Shown here piece after piece: positions 1 to 12,600 of a DNA stretch of 64,000 bases. Numbering within the stretch: the stretch's first letter is position 1; each line of letters opens with the position of its first letter. The notes beneath the pieces were generated by a model that was given only the letters and a program-made list of their open reading frames with translations, did not search any database and was not told the origin of the DNA. Origin of the DNA: Blastomyces gilchristii SLH14081 (lineage: Eukaryota > Ascomycota > Eurotiomycetes > Onygenales > Ajellomycetaceae); the NCBI RefSeq assembly GCF_000003855.2, contig NW_003101679.1:1796016-1860015 (forward strand), in the 5' to 3' direction. A program made the translations under genes and the position numbers.

Positions 1-2508
1 CCAGATCAATGAGTGTCTTCTGAAGAAGAAGAAGTCATCGGAAGATATATTATAAGAGAGTCTCATGATAGCTTAGAGTTCTTATCATTCTTTTTTTCTA
101 ACTTAATACTGTGATCTATCTCTGAGTCTTGTAAGAAAGATATGTTTGTAATATTATCTTATCAGAAGACATCTAGATATTCATGATATTATTAAGAGAG
201 TTTTGTATGAGAATCTGTTATTATAGTATAGAATAACTTGTTTAGAGCTTTCTTGATATTAATCAGACTGATGAAATAGATTGTTACATAATTCTGCTAT
301 CAGTAATCTTTTCAGCAACTTTCTTTTCAGAGCATTTCATAGATGTTGACAGAGATCTGTGTCAGATTCATAGTCTTGTGAATATTATCTTGATAAACTC
401 TGTTATTATTAGGGAATATTAAGCTCCTGTTTTAAGTGTTCAATAAGATGTCTTATTCAGATAGTCAGATAAGTTCTAACATAAGATTATAGTTAAGATT
501 ATTAACTTCATATATGTAGACATCTTCACATTGATATTCTCTGACATCTATGTTCAACTTCATTATATAACAGGTATAAATGTCTTTTGAGCCATCAAAT
601 CCTGTAAGAAGTCAGGGTTTTGATAAGAGAATACACTGAAGATTGTAACATCTTATGACTGAAGATTTAATCATTGCATAATGACATAGACTGCTGTCTA
701 TCATGGCTTTGATATTATACATATTATTGACCACAGTAGATACAAGAATTGCATTCATTGCTATTTTCTCTTTAAATTGTTATCATCTGACCTCTTCAAG
801 TTTCTGTTTACAAATTTGAATAGAAGCTAATCTTTTCTCTGTTTCATCAGAGTATTCTCATAGTTATCTTCTGAATCTTTCTTCAATACAATATGATTAA
901 TGTGAACAGGTATTGATTCATTCTTTGAGCAAGGAGATATGTAGATCAATTGACAGTTGAAAGTAATATACTCTGATCAGATACAGTTGATACACACTTC
1001 TCATTGACATTGATCAGTAACTTCTTCAGAAGTGATTTCAGAGACTCAGAAGCCTGTTTGAACAGCAGAGACTCTTGCTTATATATAGACATTTGAGTCT
1101 ACTCAGTTCATAGCATCTGCATCATTGTTATTATTTCTCAGTGCAGATGTATAAGTGACTGAGTTAGTTCTCAGTGCAGGTGTGTGAGTGTAACATCTTC
1201 TGTTACTATTCTGTATACTCTTGAGCTTGATAAGACAGTTATTCAATGTTCAGAGCTGTGTACAGAAGTCTTCATAAGTCAGGTCTTTGTTTACACTTAT
1301 AAGAGTCTGTAAGAGTTTAAAAGTTAGTGTCTTCTTGAGTATACTAATCTTCATTCAATTCTCTCAAGATTGATTACCTGCTTCTAAGATCTTAATATTG
1401 AAGTCAGAAATAAATGTTGTAAGAGAAGTATTTCTTTATCAGATACTCTGTAATCAATTTAATACTTTCTGTTGCATGACAGTGTCTTAGAACAGAGTAT
1501 CAAGATATTTAATAATATTATCAGATATTTATAATACTGATTTATATACTTTCATTTATGAATGAAACTTCTGTTTCATACAATTCTTCAATTATTTATT
1601 AATATATCAATTTTGATTAATTAGTGAATCAATGACATCTTCATCTACACTCAGTTTCATAAGCATTTTCATTCTTCATAATAAGTAGAGAGTGAGATCA
1701 GAAGTATTGAAATATATAAGAGTATCTAAACATTCTTTCAGTGCTTTTGTATTTGATTCTGTAGATGTTGAAATTGCATGAGTTTCTTATTAAGTTAATT
1801 ATTGAATTTCCTTATATTGAAGTTATTAAGTTGTATACATATCAGCTATCTGTTGCTGTTGTAATTTCAACATTACTTAAAGTCACTGTGATATTGCATC
1901 TATGCTTGTATTTGAGAGTTCTCTCATATTATCATTAGACATGATTATATTGATTGTCAGATATGTGTAATTATATAAATATCTTATATATCTGTGTCAG
2001 AACTCTCAGATCTTTCACTAATATTCTCTTTGTAAGATCTTACTCTCTTTGTAAGATCTTCTTATAAGATCAGAGTGACTGATAAGCAAGCTTCTATCTG
2101 AGAACTCAGTGTCTGCTTAACTATTTAACTGTTTCTCTATTTCTTACATGTTATTATGTGTTCAGATATCTCAGTGAGTAATTATTTCTAATAAGAAGAT
2201 AATGAATGTTTTTCAAGTGTAAGAGACCTACACTGAATAGATCAATATAATATATAGATCTTATATAACAAAGTGAAAAATGTTAAAGAAGAAAAAGAAA
2301 GAGCAGATGTGAGAATCAGTGATTGAAGTGAATATTTATACATGTACACAGTGCATATGCGGTGAAGCTTCAGAGTGGAAAAATAGAAATTCTGTGAGTT
2401 TTTCAGCTGAGAATCAGTGATCAAGAATGACTGAGAATCGGAGCTTTCAGCAGAATCTATGAAGTGTAAAGAAATAGTCTATATAATGATCAGACGCAGC
2501 CCGTCACA
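1..2508 (-). mobile_element. Ty3/gypsy LTR retrotransposon, 5' part, RIP-decayed, cut by window edge
   Basis: On the minus strand an LTR begins at 2508 with TGTGACGGGCTGCGTC, a start typical of fungal gypsy LTRs. It is followed by AT-rich sequence with a TATA-like stretch, and then a gag-like reading frame from 1942. The element reads leftward out of the window, so polymerase, integrase and the second LTR are not visible. Nearly all stops in the reading frame are TAA/TAG/TGA at positions where CAA, CGA or TGG is expected, as RIP produces. The inner end of this LTR cannot be fixed without the partner copy. Confidence 0.75.
600..1942 (-). pseudogene. gag and protease remnant of gypsy element
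   Basis: The frame starting MSNDNMREL at 1942 reads as a retrotransposon Gag with many RIP stops. Around 1250-1450 it resembles the Gag capsid region (…ISDFNIKILEAGN…, …LTYEDFCTQL…). A zinc knuckle appears at about 950-1010 as C-x2-C with the later His replaced by Tyr and the last Cys kept (…CINC…YITFNC). A protease-like stretch follows at about 670-760 with AMIDSSLCHYAMI, where an active enzyme would have D[ST]G. No intact product is possible. Confidence 0.6.
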
Positions 2509-3690
2509 TTATAAGAAAAAGAGATATATAATTATTTCTAAGAAATTAAAAGAATAAGTTAATAATCTGATCTGAATTCATGACTTTTATCTTTCTATAT
2601 TAAATAATTTTAAGAAAATAATAAAGAGAGTTATATTAAAATTAGTGAAGAATCTTTTAAAATAGATTAAAGAAGTTAAAACTCACTAATAGAAAGTAAA
2701 AGCTTAATATATAAAGAGTATTACTATTGCTCTGAAAGCTCTGAATATTATTATCAATACTACTGAAAAAGCTAAAATTAAGATTAAGAAGATTAAATTG
2801 AATATTGAAAGAGTGAAATTAAAAATTAAAAAGAAAAAAGTTACTATAGAAAAGAAGAAAATTATAATTAAAAAGATAAAACTTAATATTGAAACTATCA
2901 AGCTTGAAGTATATTACAAGCTTTTAAGAATGATAGTTAGTTATATTAAAGAATAAAAATCAGTAATAATAAAAATTTTATAAATTTAATAAATAATATT
3001 AATACTGAGCTAGCTATATTATCATTAAAATGTATAAAATAATAAAGTATATTCAGAGATTTATAGATTATCTTAATAAGAATTCAGTTATAGTCAGTAA
3101 TAATAGTAGTAGTAATAAGAAATTTAATAATAGTAATAATTCTCTTCTTATCTTTCTCACTGATACTTCTACTACTACTGTTAATTCTTTTCTCTCTTTC
3201 TTCTCTAATCTTCTGACTTCAGTTGATTCTCTGACTATAAACAGCACTGAAACTTTTAACATTCTTAGTGAAAAAGTAAATTAGAATCAGTGAAATGATT
3301 CTCAGATTTATACAGAAGTTAATAATAATATAGATAAGTAAATATACAGCTTTTAATCTTCTTAAAATTTCTTCTCTTAAATAGTGATAATTATTGATAC
3401 TGACTCTTCACAAACTTTAATACTAATTTACAAGTTCTCTGAAATAAATATTGATAGAAATATGATAGTAAATGATAATAATAATATAAAGATAATTTGA
3501 AGAATTCAGAAGAAATTACAGAGAAATGTAACAGATTTTCAATAGAGAACAATTTCAGTGAATGAGATGTTTTTTAGAATTAATGATTATATAGATAGGA
3601 ATCAGTGATATTGTTAATACAATGATGATTTTATTCTATTCATAACTCATTTACAGTGATTTCACAGCTAATTCATCATTATATTAAGTT
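2509..3690. other. AT-rich RIP-type debris, no recognisable gene
   Basis: The sequence is extremely AT-rich and continues the RIP-mutated block. One plus-strand frame over about 2710-2940 stays open and is dominated by Lys/Ile with coiled-coil character. Another open frame over 3030-3284 is Ser/Asn-rich. Neither matches a family I know. The block ends near 3690, where base composition returns to normal within a few tens of bases. Confidence 0.5.
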
Positions 3691-5045
3691 TTACAGTTCA
3701 GTGACAGTGTCGCTGACTGGCATGGCAGAACAACCATAACCCGGTTGTATAATAAGCCTACGTTTTTCCGGTAAGGCTCGGAAAAGTTGGTTTTTCTATA
3801 ATATATAGAGAGATAGTTTTGTCTAGTATAATTAGTTGCACAGGTCAGGTGTTGATTTGATTGCATAATTGATTTTCTATTTACAGAACTGTGATGAAAA
3901 ACCTCGGCCGAATCGAAGGAAACAGGAACAGATAGTACTCTTTATAAAACACAGAGGCTGATTATTTATTTATTTTAACCCTGCGGAAAAAAATCTAAAA
4001 GGAAAAAAAGTACATCATACGCATGCCACATGCCTCACCCAACATAAATGCACCGCCATGCCCAGCCGCAGGACCGAATGAAAAAAGAAGTAAGTGAAAA
4101 CTAAAACCTGCTGAAGGACAAGGAGAAACCCACCCAGACAGGGAAAGAAAAAGTGAATCTTAAACCCCCGCATGTTCTAGCAAAGTAGTAGCATTATTCA
4201 TTCCTCAGTCCCCTTATACTCCTGCACCCATATTATGAACAGGATATATGCAGTCATAAAAAACAAAGATAAAAAAGGGTTACTAGAAACCCTGTGGGAG
4301 TGGCAGGTAACAGTTAAGAGAGAAAAAGGGTCAATAACTTTCAAATGAAACCTTTATACGGAAAATGAATAACATTTGAGTTAACAGAGCTCCTTTTGAA
4401 GAGATATAACAACCAGATGAACTCGGAAGAGAAATTGAAGGTATAAAAATGAAAAATGCAACAGAAACGAGAATAAAAGAGAAGAATATCGGTGGTCATA
4501 TACGGTAAACGCATTTCCGCCCTATTTTCACAAATGAAATGTGCAGAAAATATTTCAAGGGCCATCGTCGTGTAAAGAAGAACATACAACCCGATGCAAG
4601 TCAGATGAAGCGAAGATAAAAGATAACTAGAGAAATATATATTTGCGTAGTTCGTGATCGTGACTCCATGTTTGATTTGGGGTTTGAATACAAAACCCGC
4701 CCAACCTGCCACCATGAAAATCGCTTCGAGCGTAGACGATCCCGCGGAATTCAAATAAGAGGTGTCGAACGTATATAACAGATAGTAGGGCGCAGAAGTA
4801 AACCTTTCAGAGGCGTTGCTTTGAATTTATGTGAAGTTTTTGGTATAGAGAACTCGAGTGTTCAGTGAGATCTTTGTCAGGGTGGCGGCGAATTTTCGGG
4901 TAGTGTGTGAACGACACGATGGGAGCCACAAAAGATGTTAATATCGCGCTACGCAATTGCGTAACAAGAGGGTGAAATTGGTGCACCCAGCTTGATAGGA
5001 ATATAGCAAGCTTATGAAAGTCCCAGAAGTAGAGGAGAACATCCG
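3691..5045. other. Intergenic, 3' flank of the metallopeptidase-like gene
   Basis: Normal-GC sequence downstream of the minus-strand gene that ends at 5046. The longest open frame (minus strand, 4341-4754) has no recognisable domain and looks like chance. I see no RNA gene or repeat here. Confidence 0.5.
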
Positions 5046-7788
5046 TCATCGAGTTATAATTAGGGAGAGTTCCTCAATGCAGGACGCTACGGATCCGGAT
5101 ATTCCAGCAATACTGTAGCCCCTTGGTGGTATCAATGTATGGCTAATAGGACAAAAAGTTAGCCACAATTATCAAATTCGCTATTACCCACTCAAGAGAG
5201 GAAGCTTAGCCAATTAAAGTCCCATGTAACAAGGATGTAAATATAGAATATGATAAAAAGAAGCAAGAATGTCATGTCCTCACTTACCCAGCTCTACCGT
5301 TGCCGTTTCCGAAAACCGCAGATTTCCTGCTGAGATTCGTGATAAGTCCAATGCCATCGATTTGCCTGCCCATCTTCACGTAAAATCCCATTAGGATTTC
5401 ACCACGACGAGTGTCTGGTTGATCCAAGAGATACATATTAGCATTGTACGAAGTAGAAGAAGGGTAATCGGAATTAGGGGTGGTAGAGTTACCAAACACA
5501 AATTCGCTACGGGTAGAGTTGGAATTTTTGTGCCCAAATACCTGGCTCGTGGAGTCTTCGTAACAAAACTCTAATCCGTATATAAAGCCATTATGATAGA
5601 CTTTCACGGAGACCAGAAGCTTCGTCTGGATGAAGGCACATTCCAGGAACAGTTGTTCTGGGATACTATCTAAGGATAGAGCTTGCCCCAATTTGTTGCC
5701 CCTGTATCCAACTTGCCCAGTAGGTAATTTAGCAGTCGAATGTTTGGATTTGAGTTTGCTAATGTCGTCAATCGTATAAGTGCTAAGGATGCCGGAATAT
5801 ATCACCAACTTGATCTTTCTCTTCTTGTTAGTGCTCTCAGGAGTTTGCCGGCGAATCTCAGCTTCGGTGAGAGCGATCTGCTTCGGGATGCCATTATTGC
5901 CGGAATCACCATCCACGTATTCGAGATACGACCTGCAGATCTCATCATTGTCCACGTAAATTTCGATGAAAGCAATGCCAGCTGACGAAGTGATTAATAT
6001 CTTGCCATTGTCAACGGGCCATACTTGAACTGAGTCATCAGAGCGAGGAGGTGAATCTCGTGGCAGCCGGAAGCATGCATGAAATCTAAAACGAAGGGTA
6101 TCAAGTCTATGCCAGTTACATTCGTCCTCATTAAGGCAGAGTCGCAGTCCCTGTGCCTTCGTTCGAGTAGAATATGGTTCTCGAATTGTGAAGCTTCGAT
6201 TCAATAGAATGCAATCTCCACACATGATACCACTCTCTTGATTGCGACAGCCAAATAAACAGCCAATTGAACGGAGATGGCCGCCAATCCCGGAGTTAAC
6301 AGCTTCCCAGTTGCTCCCACACTCATTTCTGTAATTGGCAACGAAATTAGTATCCGTCCGTGTGCAGTCAGTGAAAGCTGTGACTACTTCTTCCATGGCG
6401 GTTGGGTAACTTTGCAACGCATAGGATCCAAAAAGAGCCAGCTTGATATTATCTCCATCAGAGCCCGCTGCGGCATGACATGTGATTTTCTGGGATCCTA
6501 TGTCCCAGTGGGTATCAAGCATTAGTGCCGAGACATACTGCATTTGGCCATCTCCAGTCCCAAAATAACGTTTGATAGCCTCAAGTACAACGTTGAAGAG
6601 CTCACTCGCATCCGATTTAGTGCCACCCTGTCCCACAACACTAAGATTTCTCAGATCGTTAACCGTTCTGTCGCAGCGTATAATGTGTATCTTGGCCTCG
6701 TTTCTCATCTGATGTGACTTCGCGTCCCGTAGGCTCAGCGTTCCAACCTGCCACTCCTCTTCAAATCGGAAACAGCGCCTTCCGAACTTATTTCGGTACA
6801 TCTGTTCCCCAGTAAACGACTGCCACATATACGCAGCCATTCGAAATTTCCGTATTGCGGTCTCCAAACCGTTTCCCTCCCGTGATATTCTCTCGGGAAC
6901 CGCATCAAAACGGCCATCGGAATCGCTCCCCAGCACAATTGCGAGCTGGAGGGGAGGAGAGTTTACTAAAGGCAGGTAGTTAATGCTCACCCATGACGAA
7001 TGGGCAATTGGGTTCTGAATTTTTGAGGAGGTGAATTCAAGTCGTAGCTTGTTAGGACCTGGGATAAGATGGACCAAAGCCTTGAAGTGTGACTCATAAA
7101 CAGGCCAGGTGATGGGAGGGAACGAATCTTGGGAATGGTGGATAGTTATGTTTCCATCAACGGAGTGCTGTCGTGCGTCTCCAGTCTGACCATAAATTAG
7201 GAGGATTTTTTGATGTACCTGATCAAAAGGGTTAACATTAGCACACTTTTAGATAGCAAACAATATATTCAGGAGCAGGATAGAAAGGGTTATACGCATA
7301 CCCAAGAGTTATCGGAAACAGAAAAAACTCTCGGGGCATACAGAGGCACCGGTGCAGAACCTCTTCCGGAATTTGTCAGACAGTGATGACTACCATTCTA
7401 CATGAACGCAAAACATTAGCGATAGAATCCAAACGGCTTGTATGCTTGTAGTACGCTTGTATCAAGGGATGGCCTTGGAAATAAAACTCACAGTACCATT
7501 GCTCCGGCTTGACTGGGACCCAATTGGAACAGGTCTCTGTGGTGGCGTCACCTGTGGGCCATCTCCGTTTCCGTTCAATTTCGAGAGGGTAGATAAATGA
7601 GGAAAGGGTAAGTCGGGACTGTTGCTTTTGAGAAAAGATACAGAGGAGCTACGCAAGCTAGGAATCGGGGAGTCGAGAGTAGATGAGGATTTGTCAGGGA
7701 GTACGTCGTCATTGGCATTGAAGGAGGAAGACGGGGTCAAGCTAAAAGTAGCCCTGGAGCGGCGACGGAGGTCCTTGAAAAATGGCAT
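5046..7788 (-). CDS. YIL108W-type zinc metallopeptidase-family protein, HExxH lost
   Basis: Four exons: 7788-7492, 7397-7302, 7218-5288 and 5142-5046, giving about 806 aa. The introns have gtgagt/gtag, gtatgc/tcag and gtaagt/ttag ends. The Ser-rich N-terminus starts MPFFKDLRRRSRATF. A conserved junction NSW|VHQKILLIYGQ joins exons 2 and 3. The C-terminal exon gives the jacalin-like ending RGYSIAGISGS…LIITR. The middle region carries the family's conserved strings (NGLETAIRKFRMAAY, FGRRCFRFEEEW, REPYSTRTK, VQVWPVDNGKI). Members of this family normally have an HExxH zinc site just before the 'GCPHQESG' block. Here residues 447-451 read RSIGC (6259-6273) and the following block is GCRNQESG, so all zinc ligands appear substituted. 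The frame is otherwise open, suggesting a pseudoenzyme or an early pseudogene. The family call is strong; catalytic loss is inferred from memory of the family. Confidence 0.82.
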
Positions 7789-8868
7789 TATTTCTTCAAA
7801 TGGAGTGAGATTCTAGAGGATTTTGAAGCCGTCTAGTCTCATTGCAACTGGACGCGAACTAGATCGACGATTGAAAGTGGCTTTGTGTGTGCAAGGGGAG
7901 CGGAGAAAGGTAAGTTAATAGACAATGAAGCAAGTAATTGTCGTGTAGGGAATGCGAGAAAGCTTGTGCGAGCGAAGAAGGATAGGTTATACTGGTAAGC
8001 TCAGCCGGGCATTAAGGGAATATCCACAACATCAATGGAGGAACGATCGAGGATCTCACACCCTGGTACAAGGAAAGAGCAGAAGATTTCAAATCGCGTA
8101 TGCAACGAGATTGTGGACAGGAGTTCGGGAGGTAGAGAAGAGAAATTAACGAATGTCGAGAATTTCAGAGTGCGAAAGAGATCCCATTCGAACCGAAAGC
8201 GAGAGACTTGACACGAATGGGAGATACGGGCTGAAAAGACGAATGGAATATGCTATAGATGGAAAAGAGGGAAGCAAAATCGGAGGAAGATCCAGTTTTT
8301 GGTCACCAGCTGGCTAGGTACCTAAGCTATGTGGTGAAGATAGCCGTGTGTTGTGGACGTACATGTACATGTACATTGTACTGTACGGGGATGATAGCCC
8401 TGGAACGGGAATTGCGTAGTCAGTCATGAGTGAATCAAACCAACAGCGTAGCCACTGACGAACACGCCCAATTAAGCTGGCCAGTGCCCCCTGGTTTGAA
8501 AAAGAGATAATGCCATCAAGCAATGACGGGACCCACATATTACTAGACACATATTAGACACACGCAACAGCCCAGGCTACAATTGCTTGCAGTTTGTCAA
8601 GAGGTCATCCTGTATCCTGCCTGTCACTGATGCTTGATGACGCCCCTCCCTGTCTTTGAGACAAGGCTGAAGATCCTGGCTCCCGGAATGTCAGCCGGGA
8701 GGGTTGGCTTGGTTTTCCTTGTTTTTGGTTTTCCCTTTCGCAATGTTGTCAACCTCACCGGCCAAGGGCTTGCTTGTTCTTCTAGAAAAGAAACTTGCGG
8801 GGATATAACTAATGTGGGGAGTGATGAAATTTCTCGGGATACAGATTGAGTTCTCTGTACTCCGTAGT
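7789..8868. other. Intergenic, promoter side of the metallopeptidase gene
   Basis: No gene is recognisable between the gene start at 7788 and the transposon. It contains a short run of overlapping GTACAT/TGTACA palindromes at about 8358-8389. Similar TACATGTA strings recur near 59342-59373 and 61986. No function can be assigned. Confidence 0.45.
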
Positions 8869-8870
8869 TA

Positions 8871-9052
8871 TTGTGGCGGACATATTACTTGCGAAAACAG
8901 AATTTTCCCAGCCCCCCCTGAAAATTAGTAGCAAAACACCACCAAAAAATCAAAATATCCGCATTTCTCTAGAATCATTCAATATCATCCAATACATGTC
9001 TTTTTCAATCAAATATCATCCAAATACGCGTCTTTCTTACCTTTATCATCAA
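8871..9052 (+). repeat. Left terminal inverted repeat of Tc1/mariner-type element
   Basis: 182 bp, matching the reverse complement of 36677-36858 at all but two positions by eye. Both differences are C/T transitions: …ATATCCGCATT versus …ATATCTGCATT, and …ATACATGTC versus …ATACACGTC. It ends two bases before the transposase start codon. Confidence 0.93.
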
Positions 9053-9366
9053 TATGCCACCTCAACTCTGTGATTTCACCACCAATGAGATTGTACACCT
9101 TCTTAAGGATGGTTATATGCCTGCTGAGATCGCGCGAAGCATTGATTGTCACCTGACTACTGTATATCAAATTCAACAAAATCTTCACTGCTTTGAAACT
9201 GCTAGAGGACCCCATTCAACACACAGTGTAAAGTCAAAGATCACACCAGATATCTTGTCAGAATTGAAGGATTTTTTCGAGATGTATTCAACTGCATATC
9301 GCGATGAGGCTGTCTGCTTTGTGAAGAATGAATTTGATGTTGATATCCACCCGCAGTCAATATCTA

Positions 9367-9382
9367 GAGTGTTGAAGAAACT
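9367..9382. repeat. LINE target-site duplication, copy 1 (16 bp)
   Basis: GAGTGTTGAAGAAACT immediately precedes the LINE tail. The same 16 bases occur at 24794-24809, and the flanking bases differ on both sides. Joining at this duplication continues the transposase frame (…VLKK + LNLT…). Confidence 0.93.
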
Positions 9383-9699
9383 TATTATTATTATTATTCT
9401 TCAATTATAGATGTATGCAGTCAGAGACTATGACATCTACCTGAGAACTTTTAGTTCTCAGGGTTTTTCCTATATCTGTAAAGTTAACTATTATACATTC
9501 ATCAATTTCAGATATACAAAATCAGAAAATTTCAGCTCAGAATACAAAAACTGTTTATAAATTACAGTATTTTAACATCTTCTAATACTTTGAAATCATT
9601 TGACAATATCATGACAAAGAAAAAGAGAACACAGTCTTAAAGATAGATATATTAAATAAATAGATAGAAAGAAATTGAAAGAAAAAGATAAAATAAAGA

Positions 9700-12600
9700 G
9701 AGACTGTAATAAAATAAATTATTAAAAGATAGTATATAGCTATTTTAATAGACTATATCTGATTGATTTTCTTCTCTTCATATTCAGATAATTCTGAATT
9801 TAGTCATTTTCTTATAGCTGCTTGAGTTTCTGATAGAAAGTCTATTAAATATTTAATTTCTATCTCAGTTAAGAATAAGAATCTTATATTTAATTAATTT
9901 AGATTATACTTCTCTTTCAATCTGACTCTGAGACTATTGTATAATGTATAGTATATTATAATATACTCAGAATTCTCATTTATATTATAGAATAAGTATT
10001 CTATTGAGTCAAATCTATTATTAAATCTTTATATATAAGATTTGAAATAGTCATATTCTAGTTTCAGCTATATTATAGATGAGAATATTTTCTTTTTATA
10101 TTTAATTAAACAAGATTTTCACTTAAGTTTTATTTTAAATCTTGAATAATATATACTCTTCTTTTATTTCTATCAGCTTTCATTTCACTTATTTAAATAA
10201 GATTCTTTTATTTTTCTCTTTATAAAAGATCAGAATATAATTTTTTGAATAGATCTACTTAATTCTGTACTCTTTTTTACAGCTGAATCAGTCAATTCAT
10301 TGTCATGAATATTCATATAAGTAGAAACTTAGTATAGATGAATTATCAGCTTTGATATTCTTCTCTTTTAAATTTTTAAAACAGAGTTTAAGATCAGTTT
10401 AAAATTCATTTAATTATTATAAATCTAACTATTTTTAAGTCTTTTTAAAGCAGTTTAACTATTAGAGAATATTTATATCTCTTTCAAACTATTTTCTCTT
10501 TTATAAGATTTTATTTCAATGAGTTTGAAAGCTTTTACTATTATAAATAGTTTAGTATCAAAGACTTCAGATTCACAGTCTAGATTTCAGAAATCTGAGA
10601 TAAAATTAATATTATCTTTAGTATAAGCAATGTCTGTATCTAATCTATTTAAATTCTCATTTTTTAAGTCATCTGAATAAATCAGAATAGAGTCTTTTAT
10701 ATTAATTATAGAAATTCTCTTTAAATACTGTTTATATTCTATCTCTTTTAATAGTTCACTTATTTATAAGTTTATAAGAGATTCAAGCTTTTCTCTTCAG
10801 AGAGATAGCTTCTCATAATTAACTTTTTTAATATTTAAAGAAGAAAATTAATTTTTAATTAGAGAGTATAGTCTGTATAGTTGAGAAGATATTTTCTTTA
10901 AAGAATTATTTTCATTTTAATCAAGAAATCTATTTTAATTCAGTTCATTTCAGGAGTNNNNNNNNNNNNNNNNNNNNNNNNNNNNNNNNNNNNNNNNNNN
11001 NNNNNNNNNNNNNNNNNNNNNNNNNNNNNNNNNNNNNNNNNNNNNNNNNNNNNNNNNNNNNNNNNNNNNNNNNNNNNNNNNNNNNNNNNNNNNNNNNNNN
11101 NNNNNNNNNNNNNNNNNNNNNNNNNNNNNNNNNNNNNNNNNNNNNNNNNNNNNNNNNNNNNNNNNNNNNNNNNNNNTCTCTTAATTATTTCATCCAACTT
11201 GAACTTTATATCAGCTACTGATGTAATACAGACTATATATAACTATCTTATAGTCTGAAAGAATAGATCTTTCTCTGTATTTAATAGTCTGATTATATTA
11301 TTCAATAGTCTTTCTGTCTTAATAGTTCTTTATTAAATGTAATATTTAAAATTTAACTTGAAGTTTAATTATACTTCTGATTATTTAATATTTACACTGA
11401 GTTTAATCTCTCTATTTAAAAGAGTTAGAGATAGTTCTTTCTCATTGAATTTAGAAAAGAAATGAATTAACTCAGTTTTATTTATATTAAATTAAATTTA
11501 ATTAATATCTGTTTTAATAAAGATTTTCTTTACAGCTTCTTCAATTATTTTTAAATTCTCTTTAATAATTTTTAAGCTGTAGACTAGATTAATATTATTT
11601 ATATAACTCAGAGATCACACTATTCTCATATTTCTATTTTTGAATAAATATACAGTGTATATTATAAATAAAATGAGTGAGATTGAAGATTCTTACAGTA
11701 CTTCTATTTTTATCTCAGTTTTATCTTATTTCATTTTATTAAAGAAAAGTTGTATAATTCTTTTAAATATAAAACAGTTAACTCATTTTATTAGAGAAAA
11801 TGATAGTTTTAATATCTTTAATATCTGAATTAACTTTGACTTTGAAACATGATTAAATACTTCTTTTATATTAATAAAAACTACAGTTGAGATCAGATCT
11901 TCATACTTTGTTATTTAAATATTATAAATAACTGAGAGAACAGTATTAATTATAAAACACTGTTTTCTATCTCTTATTTATTTACTGAATAAAAGAGAAT
12001 TACTGATAGAGCTTATAAAAGATAGTTAAGTAGTTATTATCTTTTCTAAAATCTTTTCTAGACAGTTTAATAGAGATATTACTCTATATAACTTAAGAAT
12101 TAAAGTTTTTCTATTAAATTTTATAAGAATCACTTCAGTGACTTTTCTTCAGTATTCAGAATAATATTCATTTTTCAAGAGATTAAAGAAGAGCTTAAAA
12201 TATTCATTCTTTAAGTAGAAGTATATATTTTGAATAATTAAGTGATTAATTGAATCAGGCTCTGCAACAGTCTTAACTGAACTTGAGAAGATAGCTAACT
12301 CTAATTTATCTTGAGTAAGATTAGGTCATTCTTAGTCATTTTCATTAATATAGTTAAGAAGTGATATATTCTCTTTCTCTGAATCTGAATCTGATGAGTT
12401 TTGAAAGAGAGTTCTTATAAAAGCTTGATATTTTTTCTTAAAAGAGTTTGCTGTATATAATTCATTCTGAAACTTATATTCTAAGATTGAAAGTTTTATT
12501 ACACTTCTTATTTTAGTATAGTTAAAAGCTTTAAAAACTTCTTTTTCTTATACTTCTTTAAGAAATTTATTTCAGCAGTCTGTTTTAGCTTTTTTAATAT

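Noticed and set aside
3030..3284. Ser/Asn-rich small open frame
   Set aside because: Located in extreme AT-rich debris; composition alone explains it.
4341..4754. Possible 137-aa hydrophobic minus-strand gene
   Set aside because: Composition looks like a chance frame in 3' flanking sequence and shows no family motif.
10940..11197. Open frame over the N gap
   Set aside because: It consists almost entirely of undetermined bases.
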